DNA from: Sphingobacterium paludis
Lineage (GTDB): Bacteria > Bacteroidota > Bacteroidia > Sphingobacteriales > Sphingobacteriaceae
Direction: 5' to 3'
Length of the DNA: 64,000 nucleotides
Assembly: GCF_004364125.1 (NCBI RefSeq)
Contig: NZ_SNZV01000001.1
Span: forward strand, 620,001-684,000
The notes under the pieces: model-generated
The model's input: only the letters and a program-made list of their open reading frames with translations
The model's database searches: none
What the model was told of the DNA's origin: nothing
Shown here: one piece after another, positions 25,367 through 35,853 of the stretch
How the letters are laid out: each line of letters opens with the position of its first letter
How positions within the stretch are numbered: the first letter of the stretch is position 1
Translations under genes and position numbers: made by a program

Positions 25367-28300
25367 ATGAAAAGAATAATCCTTTTTTTTGGACAGGCAT
25401 TTTTTTGCCCCAATTATCCTATTATGCAAGTGTTTTGGATTTCCTGTACGCTGTTGTGTATATGGAACTATGCACTGGCCAGCGGCATCGAACCGCCGCC
25501 GCAGAAAACCGAAGTCATGGCGCATCTGCTACCGCAAAGCACGATTCGGGGGAGTGTGGTAGACGCTGTAAGTAAATCGCCGCTAGCGGGCGTCACCTTA
25601 AAAGTCATCGGCAAGAGTGCTGCTACATCAACCGATGAAAACGGCGTGTTTGAATTATCGGTCTCGGTAAACGACATTGTTGAGGTCAACTACATCGGCT
25701 ACCAGTCGCTACGTGTCACGGTAGCTTCGATAACAGCCAACCTCACTATTGAAATGCAGACAGATAACAGCAGCTTGGAAGAGGTGTTGGTGACCGGCTA
25801 TGGGTCGCAGCGAAAGAAAGACCTTACCGGTGCGGTTGCTGTCGTTAATGTCGCCCAGTTAAAGACGCAGCCAGCTGCTACCGCTGTTGAAGCTTTGCAG
25901 GGGCGGGCGACAGGGGTGCAGGTGGTGAATGATGGAGCACCCGGTTCAACGCCGCAGATCAAGATTCGCGGTTACAGTACGATCAATAACAATGAACCGC
26001 TTTACATTATCGATGGTGTGCCCTTCGAAGGTAAGCTGAGTTGGTTAAATCAAAATGATATTGAAACCATGCAGGTTTTGAAAGATGCATCGGCGGCTTC
26101 GATTTATGGTTCACGCGCCAATAACGGTGTCGTCATTATCACAACGAAAACCGGTAGGCAAGGTAAGCCGGAAATTTCGTTCGACTCTTACGTGGGGTTA
26201 CAAACACCGCGGCCGAATACTTTTCCAGAGATGATGAGCCCACAACAAGTGTATGACCTTAATAATCGATTAGGGGGTACGAATTTGCTTTTACCCGAAT
26301 ATTTGTTGGCTGGAGGACTTGGACGAGAAAATGTGGCGTCTATGACCCCCGCAGATTACGATATGTCCAGGTACAATTACTCGCGAAATCCCAACACATT
26401 CTATCAGATTACGAAAGCGAATAGAGAAGGTACAAACTGGTTTCGGGAGCTGTCGCAGAATGCGCCCACACAAAGCTATCAGCTTAGCGCTACGGGCGGC
26501 GGAGAAAATGCTACCTATGCCGTTTCTCTGGGACATTTGAAACAAAAGGGTGCCATCATTCATAGTGGTTTCGAGCGATTTAATGTACGATCGAACACCG
26601 TTTTTAAAGCTTTTGGCGGTAAACTGCGTTTGGGGGAGAATATGCAGTTCGGGCACACCCGAGGTTTTGGCGTTGGCGTTAATCCAAATGTAGCGGGCGG
26701 TTATATGGGCGACGGCAGCATTTTAGGATTTGCATTTCGTGTACAAAATATCATTCCCGTATACGATGAAGGAGGGAATTTTGCTGGCTCTAGAGGGGGT
26801 TGGGGAAACGGCCAAAACCCAGTAGCGATGGCTTTCCGAGGAAAGGATAATGTCAATAAAGCCAATATGTTCTTCGGTAATGCTTTTGCCGAATATGACA
26901 TCCTGGACGGTTTGATGTTTCGCTCTAGTTTTGGTATGAAGTACGAAAATTACAACGGTATGAATATTACCTATCCAAATCCAGAGTTTTCGGAAGGTTC
27001 GTTTAATAATGCCCTGAGCGAGTATGCGGGTTACAATACCGAATGGACATGGACCAATACCCTAAATTGGCGAAAGGTGATTGATAAACACAACATCAAT
27101 GTGTTGGCGGGTACAGAAGCGATCGATAATCGTTCGCGGGATCTTTCGGCCAGTAGAAACGGTTTTTTCCTGTTGAACAGCTTGGACTATTTCTACCTGA
27201 ACGCCGGTACCTCCAATTTCGGCAACTCGGGGATCGGATCTTTAGGCGCGCTTTTCTCTATTTTCGGAAAAGTCGATTATAGCTTTGACGATCGCTTTAT
27301 TTTAAGCGCTACCGTTCGTCGGGATGGATCTTCCAACTTCGGTGCAGCCAATCAATATGGCGTGTTTCCAGGAATCAGCGGAGCGTGGAGGCTTTCCAAT
27401 GAAGAATTTTTAAAACCTGTTGCTTGGATCAGCGATTTAAAGCTGCGGGCTGGTTATGGTGTCACCGGCAATCAGCGCATACCGGTGTTGCAGTTCATGA
27501 ACCGATATAGTTCTATTATCAACGAGTCGTCGTACCCTATCAATGGAACGGTGGCCACCGGTATCTGGCAAAGCGACTATGCCAATCCTGACGTAAAGTG
27601 GGAACAGGTAAATGCGCTGAATTTAGGTATAGACTTTACGCTGTTTAACGGCGATATTGATGGTGCGATTGACTACTACGATAAGCGTACCAATGATATG
27701 TTGTTTCGGGTTCCGCTACCGGCAGCGGCGTTAGGCAATGCCAGAGCCCCGTATGTCAATGTAGGTAGCATGAGCAATAAAGGATTGGAATTGGCACTCG
27801 GCTACCATTACGGCTATCGGCAAGAAAGTGATTTCAAGTTGGATTTGGCGGGTACGATATCACGAAACGTGAACAGGGTAGAGTCGTTGGCGCCATCAAT
27901 AACTTCGCAGGTTTATGGCAACCTTCGGGATCTACAAACGACCATTTTACAGGCAGGGGAGCAGTTTGGTGCGTTTTACGGTTATCAGGTTGTCGGAATA
28001 TACCAGAGCGATAGTGATGTTGCAAACTCTCCATCTTATGCCGGCGCACGCCCCGGAGGCCTTAAGTATGCGGATATCAATGGTGATGGTGTGATTAACG
28101 ATGCCGACCGAACGGTTATCGGATCGCCCCATCCCGATTTTATTTATTCTTTAGCCATCAACACGGCCTATAAGAATTTTGATTTGTCGATGTTCTTTTA
28201 TGGTTCACAAGGTAATCAAGTTTTTGATGCGACGCGCTATTTTACAGATTTTAGTGTGTTTGATGGTGCAAAAAGCGCTCGACTACTCGATGCTTGGAGC

Positions 28301-28639
28301 CCGGAAAATGCGGGGAGCGGTATACCCTCACCGGCACTAAACGCCTCGAGCTTTGAGTTTCAGTCCTCCTCGTATTATGTACAGGATGCCAGCTTTTTGA
28401 AATTAAGGACGATGCAGCTGGGTTATAATCTGCCTGTTAAAAACCTTTTTGGAGAAAATACCGCTGTCAGCCGCTTGCGTGTGTATTTAGGGGTCAATAA
28501 CGTTTTTACGATTACGAAATATGATGGCTTAGATCCTGAAGTTACAGCTATGCCCAGTGATTATCCTGCTCTAGGTGTCGACATAGGGAGTTACCCGCAA
28601 GCGAGGCAATACACATTCGGCGTCAGTTTAGGTTTTTAG
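25367..28639 (+). CDS. SusC/RagA-type TonB-linked outer-membrane transporter, copy 1
   Basis: The 1090-residue protein has an N-terminal signal, a carboxypeptidase-regulatory-like domain (about 58-132, IRGSVVDAVSKSPLAGVTL), a TonB-box-like EEVLVTGYG (138-146), a plug domain (about 150-265, with IDGVPFEG and SIYGSRANNGVVIITTK) and a large beta-barrel ending QYTFGVSLGF. The SusC calcium-type block ADINGDGVINDADRTVIG lies near residue 905. It imports a ligand captured by the SusD partner, which follows 18 nt downstream. No glycosidase, protease or sigma/anti-sigma pair is adjacent, so the ligand cannot be read. A second copy of equal length lies 5.46 kb downstream. Confidence 0.96.
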   Translation: MKRIILFFGQAFFCPNYPIMQVFWISCTLLCIWNYALASGIEPPPQKTEVMAHLLPQSTIRGSVVDAVSKSPLAGVTLKVIGKSAATSTDENGVFELSVSVNDIVEVNYIGYQSLRVTVASITANLTIEMQTDNSSLEEVLVTGYGSQRKKDLTGAVAVVNVAQLKTQPAATAVEALQGRATGVQVVNDGAPGSTPQIKIRGYSTINNNEPLYIIDGVPFEGKLSWLNQNDIETMQVLKDASAASIYGSRANNGVVIITTKTGRQGKPEISFDSYVGLQTPRPNTFPEMMSPQQVYDLNNRLGGTNLLLPEYLLAGGLGRENVASMTPADYDMSRYNYSRNPNTFYQITKANREGTNWFRELSQNAPTQSYQLSATGGGENATYAVSLGHLKQKGAIIHSGFERFNVRSNTVFKAFGGKLRLGENMQFGHTRGFGVGVNPNVAGGYMGDGSILGFAFRVQNIIPVYDEGGNFAGSRGGWGNGQNPVAMAFRGKDNVNKANMFFGNAFAEYDILDGLMFRSSFGMKYENYNGMNITYPNPEFSEGSFNNALSEYAGYNTEWTWTNTLNWRKVIDKHNINVLAGTEAIDNRSRDLSASRNGFFLLNSLDYFYLNAGTSNFGNSGIGSLGALFSIFGKVDYSFDDRFILSATVRRDGSSNFGAANQYGVFPGISGAWRLSNEEFLKPVAWISDLKLRAGYGVTGNQRIPVLQFMNRYSSIINESSYPINGTVATGIWQSDYANPDVKWEQVNALNLGIDFTLFNGDIDGAIDYYDKRTNDMLFRVPLPAAALGNARAPYVNVGSMSNKGLELALGYHYGYRQESDFKLDLAGTISRNVNRVESLAPSITSQVYGNLRDLQTTILQAGEQFGAFYGYQVVGIYQSDSDVANSPSYAGARPGGLKYADINGDGVINDADRTVIGSPHPDFIYSLAINTAYKNFDLSMFFYGSQGNQVFDATRYFTDFSVFDGAKSARLLDAWSPENAGSGIPSPALNASSFEFQSSSYYVQDASFLKLRTMQLGYNLPVKNLFGENTAVSRLRVYLGVNNVFTITKYDGLDPEVTAMPSDYPALGVDIGSYPQARQYTFGVSLGF

Positions 28640-28657
28640 TTTTTAAAGAATTTTATC

Positions 28658-30376
28658 ATGAAAAATTACACGATATATATAGTGGTCTTATGTTCGGGGT
28701 TATTGCTTGCTGGATGTGGAAAAGATTTTCTCAATAAGAATCCGCAGGGCGCGCTAAGTGAGGAGCAAGTGCTAAACAGCGATGGCGTGGAAGCAAATCT
28801 ACTGGGTGCCTATGGGATATTGAACGGTAATGTTAGAGGCACATGGGGAAATGTGGGTGCAGCACCTAGTCAGTGGCTTTTTGGGGAGGTTCCATCTGAC
28901 AATGCGCATAAGGGCTCTGAGCCTACGGACGATCCCGGTATGAATCTTATCGAGTTGTTAACGCCCAATCCGGCAAGTACGCACCTCACGCACATGTGGC
29001 AAGTGTATTATGAAGGTGTAGCGCGTTGTAACAGAACGCTCGTATTACTGCGAAGAGATCAGGAAGGTGAAAATACCATTTCGGCGGCACGTGCGGTGGA
29101 GATACAGGCAGAATCCAGGATGTTGCGGGCACATTACTATTTTTACCTCTGGCGTGTATTTAGAAATATACCTTGGATCGATGAAAATACCGCATTCGAC
29201 GAGGCACAAACTATGCCCAATAATGAAGATGTATATCCAAGAATTGTTGCTGATGCGCAATTTGCCGTTGACAATCTTCCAGAAGCCAAAATAAACGGAG
29301 AGATGGGACGGATGGATAGAACGACCGCGAAAGCGTATTTGGGTAAGCTTTACTTGTACCAGCGCAATTATGGCCTTGCTCTACCGCTTTTTAAAGAGGT
29401 TATCGGCGGTAAGGATATCACCTCGATGCCATTTCAAAATAACTTCAACGTAGATACCGAAGATGGCCCAGAGGTGGTAATGGCCTCCAAGCATGCTATC
29501 AACCCAGATGGCAGTGGTGACAATGCGAATGTGGGCGATATGTTAACGGGCATTCACGGCACTTCGCCGGTAGGCTGCTGCGGCTTTCATCAGCCCTCTA
29601 TCGATCTGGTGAACGCGTATAAAGTGGATGCAAATGGCCTCCCGTATTTTAATAACGCGTATCGTGTAGATCCTTATCTATCGGATTTTGGAATAACCGA
29701 TACAGCGGCAAAGCGACGCTATGTGGTCAGCGATACATTACGTGTGGATCCGCGCTTGGACTACACCGTGGGCAGGCGAGGCGTTCCGTATTTGGATTAC
29801 GGTGTGATGCCGGGTGATGGCTGGATCAGGGCGGTGAGCTGGGGCGGCCCTTTTATTGGTATGAAAAGTATGATTAACCAAAGCCAGTTTGCATCGAACG
29901 CCGTACCAGGGGCGCCGTACATCACTGGATTGGACGTCAATATCATCCGCCTCGCCGATGTGATTTTGATGGCTGCCGAATGTGAGGTGGAGCTCGGGAA
30001 TCTGAGTGGTGCTTTGGCCTATGTAAATGCCATACGGGTGCGGGCGGCAACCTTGCCGGCGAAACAGGTAGATGCTGTTGATGTTGCCAATTACCTGGTT
30101 GCGCCTTACCCTTCCTTTCCAGATGTCAATTACGCCAGAAATGCCGTACGTATGGAGCGTCGGCTGGAGCTTGCTATGGAGGGGCACCGATTTTACGATC
30201 TGGTGAGATGGGGCATTGCAAAAGAAACGATAGAAAGTTACTCGGCATTTGAAGGTCGGTATCTTCCGGCGTATAATGGAATCATCTTCAATACCTGGAA
30301 TAACTATTATCCGATTCCACAAATAGAGATTGATAGAAGTGGGCGGACGCTGATACAAAACGACGGTTATAATTGA
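28658..30376 (+). CDS. SusD/RagB-type surface lipoprotein, copy 1
   Basis: The 572-residue protein begins with a lipoprotein signal (LLLAGC, Cys20), then the SusD start GKDFLNKNPQGALSEEQV. TPR-like helices follow (AESRMLRAHYYFYLWRVFRNIP; AKAYLGKLYLYQRNYGLALPLFKEV), and the C-terminal SusD block is VRMERRLELAMEGHRFYDLVRWG. It caps the SusC barrel on the cell surface and binds the ligand. It lies 18 nt after its susC and is followed by a terminator near 30509. Its paralogue at 34118 is clearly more divergent (roughly 80% identical by eye) than the SusC pair. Confidence 0.95.
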   Translation: MKNYTIYIVVLCSGLLLAGCGKDFLNKNPQGALSEEQVLNSDGVEANLLGAYGILNGNVRGTWGNVGAAPSQWLFGEVPSDNAHKGSEPTDDPGMNLIELLTPNPASTHLTHMWQVYYEGVARCNRTLVLLRRDQEGENTISAARAVEIQAESRMLRAHYYFYLWRVFRNIPWIDENTAFDEAQTMPNNEDVYPRIVADAQFAVDNLPEAKINGEMGRMDRTTAKAYLGKLYLYQRNYGLALPLFKEVIGGKDITSMPFQNNFNVDTEDGPEVVMASKHAINPDGSGDNANVGDMLTGIHGTSPVGCCGFHQPSIDLVNAYKVDANGLPYFNNAYRVDPYLSDFGITDTAAKRRYVVSDTLRVDPRLDYTVGRRGVPYLDYGVMPGDGWIRAVSWGGPFIGMKSMINQSQFASNAVPGAPYITGLDVNIIRLADVILMAAECEVELGNLSGALAYVNAIRVRAATLPAKQVDAVDVANYLVAPYPSFPDVNYARNAVRMERRLELAMEGHRFYDLVRWGIAKETIESYSAFEGRYLPAYNGIIFNTWNNYYPIPQIEIDRSGRTLIQNDGYN

Positions 30377-30508
30377 TAACCGCTTCGTTTATTTTTTATC
30401 GAAATGATCTACCCGGAGTCTTGCGTGCAAATGAGGTAACATCTTTGGTTTGAAAAAACATCAAGGTGTTACATGTACACTAAGAATCTTTTCCATATAG
30501 CTGTATAG

Positions 30509-30537
30509 AAGCTAAACCCAAACGGTTTAGCTTTTTT
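30509..30537 (+). terminator. Rho-independent terminator after susD copy 1
   Basis: AAGCTAAACC (30509-30518) pairs with GGTTTAGCTT (30524-30533) and is followed by T residues. The stem is identical to the one at 25049-25073. Each lies about 285-290 nt before a susC start, so the hairpin appears to be part of the duplicated unit. Confidence 0.88.
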
Positions 30538-30726
30538 ATTTCAAAAAAAAGGTCTTTAAATATTTGTTTTCTCGTAAACGTTTGCGTAGTTTAGTTGTAA
30601 CAACATCGTTGCTAACACAATAGAACTAAAAAGTCATTTTAACATATAATCACTTTCGCTAAGATACTGCGTCTTTGTCGCTTCGTTAAGATTCGATAAT
30701 GAACCCTTATTTTTTCGATTTTGAGA

Positions 30727-30809
30727 AACTAATAAAGGAGCCTATGTAGAAATATGTACTAAATTTTGCGCAATCTGCGCCCGCTGATCAATAAACTTTA
30801 ATTGTAAAC
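30727..30809 (+). promoter_or_regulatory. Conserved susC leader blocks, copy 2
   Basis: Block A is 30727-30754 (AACTAATAAAGGAGCCTATG core) and block B is AACTTTAATTGTAAAC at 30794-30809, which differs by one base from copy 1. The gap between blocks is 39 nt here and 42 nt in copy 1; block B ends 16 nt before the start codon. Confidence 0.5.
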
Positions 30810-30825
30810 TTTTTTTGCTAACACC

Positions 30826-33800
30826 ATGAAAAAAATTACCACTTTTTCTGGGGGGGAATCTTTTTACCCCAAAAAACCGATAAATAGAGCATTATGGATA
30901 TCTGGAGCCTTGCTGTTGGTTGGAACTTACACGCAAGCCGCTGTGTATTCTCGCGTTCCGGTCGCTGTATCGATGAAGATGGAACGCGTTCAACAAAAAA
31001 CTGTACGCGGGAGCGTCGTTGATGCAGCCACGAAAACGGCCTTGGCCGGCGTCACACTGAAGGTCGTGGGAAAAACAGCAGCCACGTCAACCGACGAAAA
31101 CGGCGTATTCGAACTTGCGGCCGCGGTCAACGATGTGATCGAGGTCAATTACATCGGTTATCAGGTGGCGCGCGTAACCGTGCTTGCGTCCACAACAAAT
31201 CTTACTATCGAATTGCAGGCCGATAACAGTAGCCTTGAAGAGGTGCTGGTAACGGGCTATGGCACCCAGCGGAAGAAAGACCTGACCGGTGCCGTTGCTG
31301 TCGTGAACGTAGAACAGTTAAAAACACAACCCGCCGCTACAGCCGTAGAAGCTCTGCAAGGCCGTGCGACGGGGGTGCAGATCGTCAACGATGGCGCACC
31401 GGGTTCTACACCGCAGATCAAAATTCGTGGTTACAGTACCATTAATAACAACGAGCCACTTTACATTATAGACGGCGTGCCTTTTGAAGGTAAATTAAGC
31501 TGGCTAAATCAAAATGATATCGAAAGCATGCAGGTATTGAAAGACGCCTCCGCTGCCTCTATTTATGGTTCACGGGCTAATAATGGTGTAGTCATTATCA
31601 CCACTAAAACCGGTAGAGAAGGAAAGCCCCAGATTGCTTTCGACTCGTATGTAGGGCTGCAGACACCCCGTTACAATACCTTTCCCAAGATGATGAGTCC
31701 GCAGCAGGTTTATGATTTAAATAATAGGCTGGGTGGCACAAACTTGAGCTTGCCGGATTATCTATTAACGGGTGAACTTGGGCGTGAAAATGTGGATGCG
31801 ATGACGCCTGCTGATTACGACATGTCGCGATACAATTATTCTCGAAATCCGAGCACGTTTTATCAAATTACCAAGGCCAATAAGGAGGGTACAAACTGGT
31901 TTCGGGAGCTGTCACAAAATGCCCCCACACAAAGTTATCAGTTGAGCTCAACCGGCGGCGGCGAGAACGCCACATATGCGGTTTCCTTGGGACATTTGAA
32001 ACAAAAGGGTGCGATTATACATAGTGGATTTGAGCGGTTTAATGTCCGGTCAAATACAATATTCAAAGCATTTGACGGCAAACTTCGCTTGGGTGAAAAC
32101 ATGCAATATAGCCACACCCGCGGTTTTGGTGTGGGCGTAAATCCAAATGTAGCGGGCGGTTATATGGAAGAAGGTAGCATCCTCGGCTTTGCTTTTCGAA
32201 TCCAAAACATCATCCCGGTGTATGATGAAGGCGGGAACTTCGCTGGTTCAAAAGGCGGCTGGGGGAATGGACAGAACCCCGTAGCCATGGCCTTTCGCGG
32301 AAAGGACGATGTGAATAAAACAAATATGTTTTTTGGGAATGCATTCGCAGAATACGACATCTTGGATGGCTTAATGTTTCGATCCAGTTTTGGTATGAAA
32401 TACGAAAACTATACCGGTATGGATATTACCTACCCCAATCCAGAGTTTTCAGAAGGTTCATTTAATAATGGCCTCAGTGAATATGCAGGCTATAACACGG
32501 AATGGACCTGGACAAATACGTTGAATTGGCGTAAGCTTATCGGTAAGCACAATATCAATGTGTTGGCCGGTACGGAAGCGATCGATAATCGCGCACGCGA
32601 TCTTTCCGCCAATAGAAACGGATTCTTCCTATTGAATAGTCTGGATTACTTCTATCTCAATGCTGGTACCTCTAACTTCGGCAATACGGGCACGGGTTCG
32701 CTAGGTGCACTATTTTCCATATTCGGAAAGGTAGACTACAGCTTTGATGATCGCTACATTTTAAGCGCTACCGTACGTCGCGATGGGTCATCAAACTTTG
32801 GTGAAGCAAACCAATATGGTGTGTTTCCCGGCATCAGCGGTGCTTGGAGGCTTTCGAGTGAAGAGTTCTTAAAACCCGTTACCTGGATAACCGATCTTAA
32901 ATTGCGTGCAGGTTATGGTGTAACAGGTAACCAGCGTATCCCTCCTTTACAATTTATGAATCGGTATACCTCGATTATCAACGAGTCGTCCTACCCGATC
33001 AATGGCACCGTAGCAACGGGTATCTGGCAAAGTGACTATGCCAATCCGGATGTGAAATGGGAACAAGTTAATGCATTAAACTTAGGTCTCGATTTTACCT
33101 TATTCAATGGTGATTTTGATGGTGCTTTTGATTATTACGATAAGCGCACCAAAGATATGCTATTCCGCGTTCCACTCCCGGCTGCTGCGGTGGGCCGGGC
33201 GAGAGCGCCTTACGTGAACGTTGGGAACATGAGCAACAAAGGGGTCGAGTTCGCCTTAGGTTACCATTATGGCTATCGTCAGGAAAGCGATTTTAAATTA
33301 GACTTGGCGGGCACCATTTCACGCAATGTGAATAGGGTGGAGTCGTTGGCACCGTCGATAACTTCCCAGATTTATGGAAATTTTAGGAGTATGGAAACTA
33401 CAATTCTCCGTGCGGGTGAGCAGTTTGGCGCCTTTTACGGATATCAAGTTGCTGGAATATACCAAAACGACAGCGATGTGGCCAACTCGCCATCGTATGC
33501 TGGCGCACGGCCGGGTGGTTTAAAGTTTGCCGATATCAATGGAGATGGTAATATAAACGACGCCGACAGAACGGTTATTGGCTCTCCTCACCCAGACTTT
33601 ATCTATTCGCTAGCCGTCAATACAGCCTATAAAAACTTCGATTTCTCGATGTTCTTTTATGGATCACAAGGCAATGAAGTTTTTGACGCCACGCGGTATT
33701 TTACCGATTTCAGCGTTTTCTCCGGCCAAAAAAGTGCTCGGCTATTAGATGCCTGGAGTCCTGAAAATCCGGGCAGTGCTGTGCCCTCACCTATACTAAA

Positions 33801-34098
33801 TGCATCGACTTTCGAGTATGCCTCATCTTCTTATTACGTGCAAGATGCTAGCTTTTTAAAGCTGAGGACGATGCAACTCGGCTATAACTTGCCGGTCAAA
33901 AATTTATTTGGAGAAAACACGTCAGTGAGTAAGCTGCGGGTGTATCTGGGTGTCAACAATGTTTTTACAATCACCAAGTATGACGGACTGGATCCGGAGG
34001 TAACAGCCACCGCGAGTGATTATCCGGCTCTTGGCGTAGACTTCGGAAGCTATCCGCAGGCTCGCCAATATACATTCGGCGTAAGTTTAGGTTTTTAA
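30826..34098 (+). CDS. SusC/RagA-type TonB-linked outer-membrane transporter, copy 2
   Basis: This protein has the same length (1090 residues) and domain order as copy 1: signal, regulatory-like domain, EEVLVTGYG, plug and barrel ending QYTFGVSLGF. It is about 90% or more identical to copy 1 over most of its length. The signal peptide and first 50 residues are the most divergent part. Differences in the barrel are scattered and mild (for example YSHTRGFG for FGHTRGFG, and NFRSMETTILRAG for NLRDLQTTILQAG). DNA divergence is much larger than protein divergence, so the duplication is old and the protein is under strong constraint. Its susD lies 19 nt downstream. Confidence 0.96.
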   Translation: MKKITTFSGGESFYPKKPINRALWISGALLLVGTYTQAAVYSRVPVAVSMKMERVQQKTVRGSVVDAATKTALAGVTLKVVGKTAATSTDENGVFELAAAVNDVIEVNYIGYQVARVTVLASTTNLTIELQADNSSLEEVLVTGYGTQRKKDLTGAVAVVNVEQLKTQPAATAVEALQGRATGVQIVNDGAPGSTPQIKIRGYSTINNNEPLYIIDGVPFEGKLSWLNQNDIESMQVLKDASAASIYGSRANNGVVIITTKTGREGKPQIAFDSYVGLQTPRYNTFPKMMSPQQVYDLNNRLGGTNLSLPDYLLTGELGRENVDAMTPADYDMSRYNYSRNPSTFYQITKANKEGTNWFRELSQNAPTQSYQLSSTGGGENATYAVSLGHLKQKGAIIHSGFERFNVRSNTIFKAFDGKLRLGENMQYSHTRGFGVGVNPNVAGGYMEEGSILGFAFRIQNIIPVYDEGGNFAGSKGGWGNGQNPVAMAFRGKDDVNKTNMFFGNAFAEYDILDGLMFRSSFGMKYENYTGMDITYPNPEFSEGSFNNGLSEYAGYNTEWTWTNTLNWRKLIGKHNINVLAGTEAIDNRARDLSANRNGFFLLNSLDYFYLNAGTSNFGNTGTGSLGALFSIFGKVDYSFDDRYILSATVRRDGSSNFGEANQYGVFPGISGAWRLSSEEFLKPVTWITDLKLRAGYGVTGNQRIPPLQFMNRYTSIINESSYPINGTVATGIWQSDYANPDVKWEQVNALNLGLDFTLFNGDFDGAFDYYDKRTKDMLFRVPLPAAAVGRARAPYVNVGNMSNKGVEFALGYHYGYRQESDFKLDLAGTISRNVNRVESLAPSITSQIYGNFRSMETTILRAGEQFGAFYGYQVAGIYQNDSDVANSPSYAGARPGGLKFADINGDGNINDADRTVIGSPHPDFIYSLAVNTAYKNFDFSMFFYGSQGNEVFDATRYFTDFSVFSGQKSARLLDAWSPENPGSAVPSPILNASTFEYASSSYYVQDASFLKLRTMQLGYNLPVKNLFGENTSVSKLRVYLGVNNVFTITKYDGLDPEVTATASDYPALGVDFGSYPQARQYTFGVSLGF

Positions 34099-34117
34099 TA
34101 TTAAAAGGAGTTTTATC

Positions 34118-35833
34118 ATGAAAAAGTACGCATTATATACCTCGATCCTTCTATCCGGTCTTTTGCTTTCCGGATGTGGGAAGGATTTTCTTAATAAGAA
34201 CCCCCAAGGAGCCCTCAGTGAAGAGCAAGTGTTAAACAGCGAAGGCGTGGAAGCTAATCTGCTTGGTGCCTATGGCATCCTGAACGGAAACGTTAGCGGT
34301 ACCTGGGGAAATTATGCTTCTGCACCGAGCCAATGGCTCTTTGGCGAAGTAGCTGCCGATAACGCACATAAGGGGTCCGAAGAAACAGATCAACCTAATA
34401 TGAATCTCATTGAGTTGTTGCGCCCTAATCCTGCAAATGATAACCTATCGCAAATGTGGCAGGTTTATTACGAGGGCGTGGCGCGCTGTAACAGGACCAT
34501 CGCGCTGTTAAAGAAAGATCAACAGGGCAGTGGCACGGTCAATGCTTCGCGCGCCGTGGAAATTGAGGCCGAAGCCAGAATGTTGCGCGCGCATTACTAT
34601 TTCTATCTGTGGCGCGTGTTTAAAAACATACCTTGGGTTGACGAAAATACACCGATAGATGAGGCGAAGGTTATGCCCAATGATCAAGACGTGTACCCGA
34701 AGATTATTGCCGATGCGCAGTTTGCCGTAGAAAATCTTCCGGAAAGCAAGATAAGCGGTGAAAAAGGCAGGATGGACAAGATGATTGCAAAGGCCTACTT
34801 AGGTAAATTACATCTTTACCAAGGCAATTATAGCCTAGCGCTGCCTTTGTTTAAAGAAGCTATTGGAAGTAAGGACATTACGGCTATGCCTTTTCAGAAT
34901 AACTTTAACGTAGAAACGGAGGATGGGCCAGAAGTGCTAATGGTATCGAAGCATGCCATTAATCCAAACGGCACGGGCGATAACGCGAATGTCGGGGATA
35001 TGCTCTCTGGATTGTACGGCACATCGCCTGTAGGTTGCTGTGGCTTCTATCAACCGTCTATTGATCTGGTTAATGCTTATCGGGTAGATGCTAATGGCTT
35101 ACCGTATCTAAATGGGCAATACCGTCAAGATCCTTATCTATCCGATTTGGGTTTAACTGACACCGAGAAAGCACAGTATGCCGTGAATAGATCGCTACGT
35201 GTCGATCCGCGGTTGGACTACACGGTGGGCCGTCGCGGGATTCCTTATCTTGATTACGGGGTGATGCCGGGCGATGCCTGGATTCGCTTAGCCAGCTACG
35301 CAGGCCCGTTTGTCGGCATAAAAACAATGATCAACAGAAGCCAATTTGCATCGCATGCCGTACCGGGCGAACCGTATATCACGGCGCTTGATGTCAATAT
35401 CATGCGTTTGGCCGATGTTATTTTGATGGCTGCAGAATGCGAGGTGGAGCTAGGAAACCTGAGCGGAGCGTTGGCTTATGTGAATGCGATACGCCTGCGG
35501 GCGGCCAAACTGCCTCCGAAGCAGCTTAATGGCGTAAACATGGCCAACTATGTTGTTCAGCCTTATGCATCCTTTCCCAATGCGGAATATGCGCGTAACG
35601 CGGTGCGTATGGAGCGCCGGCTGGAGCTGGCATTGGAAGGCCACCGTTTCTATGACCTCGTGCGGTGGGGCATTGCGAAACAAACCTTGGAAAGTTATTC
35701 CACTTTTGAAGGCGGCCACTTGCCCGCTTTCGGTGGTGTAACATTCAATACGCAAAACGCATATTTCCCTATTCCACAGATCGAGATTGATCGAAGCGGG
35801 GGATCCTTAAAGCAAAACACCGGCTATAACTAA
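34118..35833 (+). CDS. SusD/RagB-type surface lipoprotein, copy 2
   Basis: The 571-residue protein has a lipobox LLLSGC (Cys20), the SusD N-terminus GKDFLNKNPQGALSEEQV, TPR-like helices and the C-terminal block VRMERRLELALEGHRFYDLVRWG. It pairs with SusC copy 2. Compared with SusD copy 1, differences concentrate in the region around residues 85-135 and 320-420, where ligand-facing loops are expected in SusD proteins, which would fit a shift in ligand preference. That mapping is by analogy only. The gene is followed by a strong terminator. Confidence 0.95.
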   Translation: MKKYALYTSILLSGLLLSGCGKDFLNKNPQGALSEEQVLNSEGVEANLLGAYGILNGNVSGTWGNYASAPSQWLFGEVAADNAHKGSEETDQPNMNLIELLRPNPANDNLSQMWQVYYEGVARCNRTIALLKKDQQGSGTVNASRAVEIEAEARMLRAHYYFYLWRVFKNIPWVDENTPIDEAKVMPNDQDVYPKIIADAQFAVENLPESKISGEKGRMDKMIAKAYLGKLHLYQGNYSLALPLFKEAIGSKDITAMPFQNNFNVETEDGPEVLMVSKHAINPNGTGDNANVGDMLSGLYGTSPVGCCGFYQPSIDLVNAYRVDANGLPYLNGQYRQDPYLSDLGLTDTEKAQYAVNRSLRVDPRLDYTVGRRGIPYLDYGVMPGDAWIRLASYAGPFVGIKTMINRSQFASHAVPGEPYITALDVNIMRLADVILMAAECEVELGNLSGALAYVNAIRLRAAKLPPKQLNGVNMANYVVQPYASFPNAEYARNAVRMERRLELALEGHRFYDLVRWGIAKQTLESYSTFEGGHLPAFGGVTFNTQNAYFPIPQIEIDRSGGSLKQNTGYN

Positions 35834-35853
35834 ATTTTTTCATTCTAGCCCTC

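Larger units (their letters stand above)
30377..30825. other. Intergenic region between the two susCD pairs
   Basis: This 449-bp gap contains the terminator of the first pair (30509-30537) and the leader of the second susC. Leader blocks matching those before copy 1 lie at 30727-30754 and 30794-30809. A short hairpin (GCGCA-ATC-TGCGC near 30768-30780) lies between the blocks. No ORF is evident. Confidence 0.6.
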
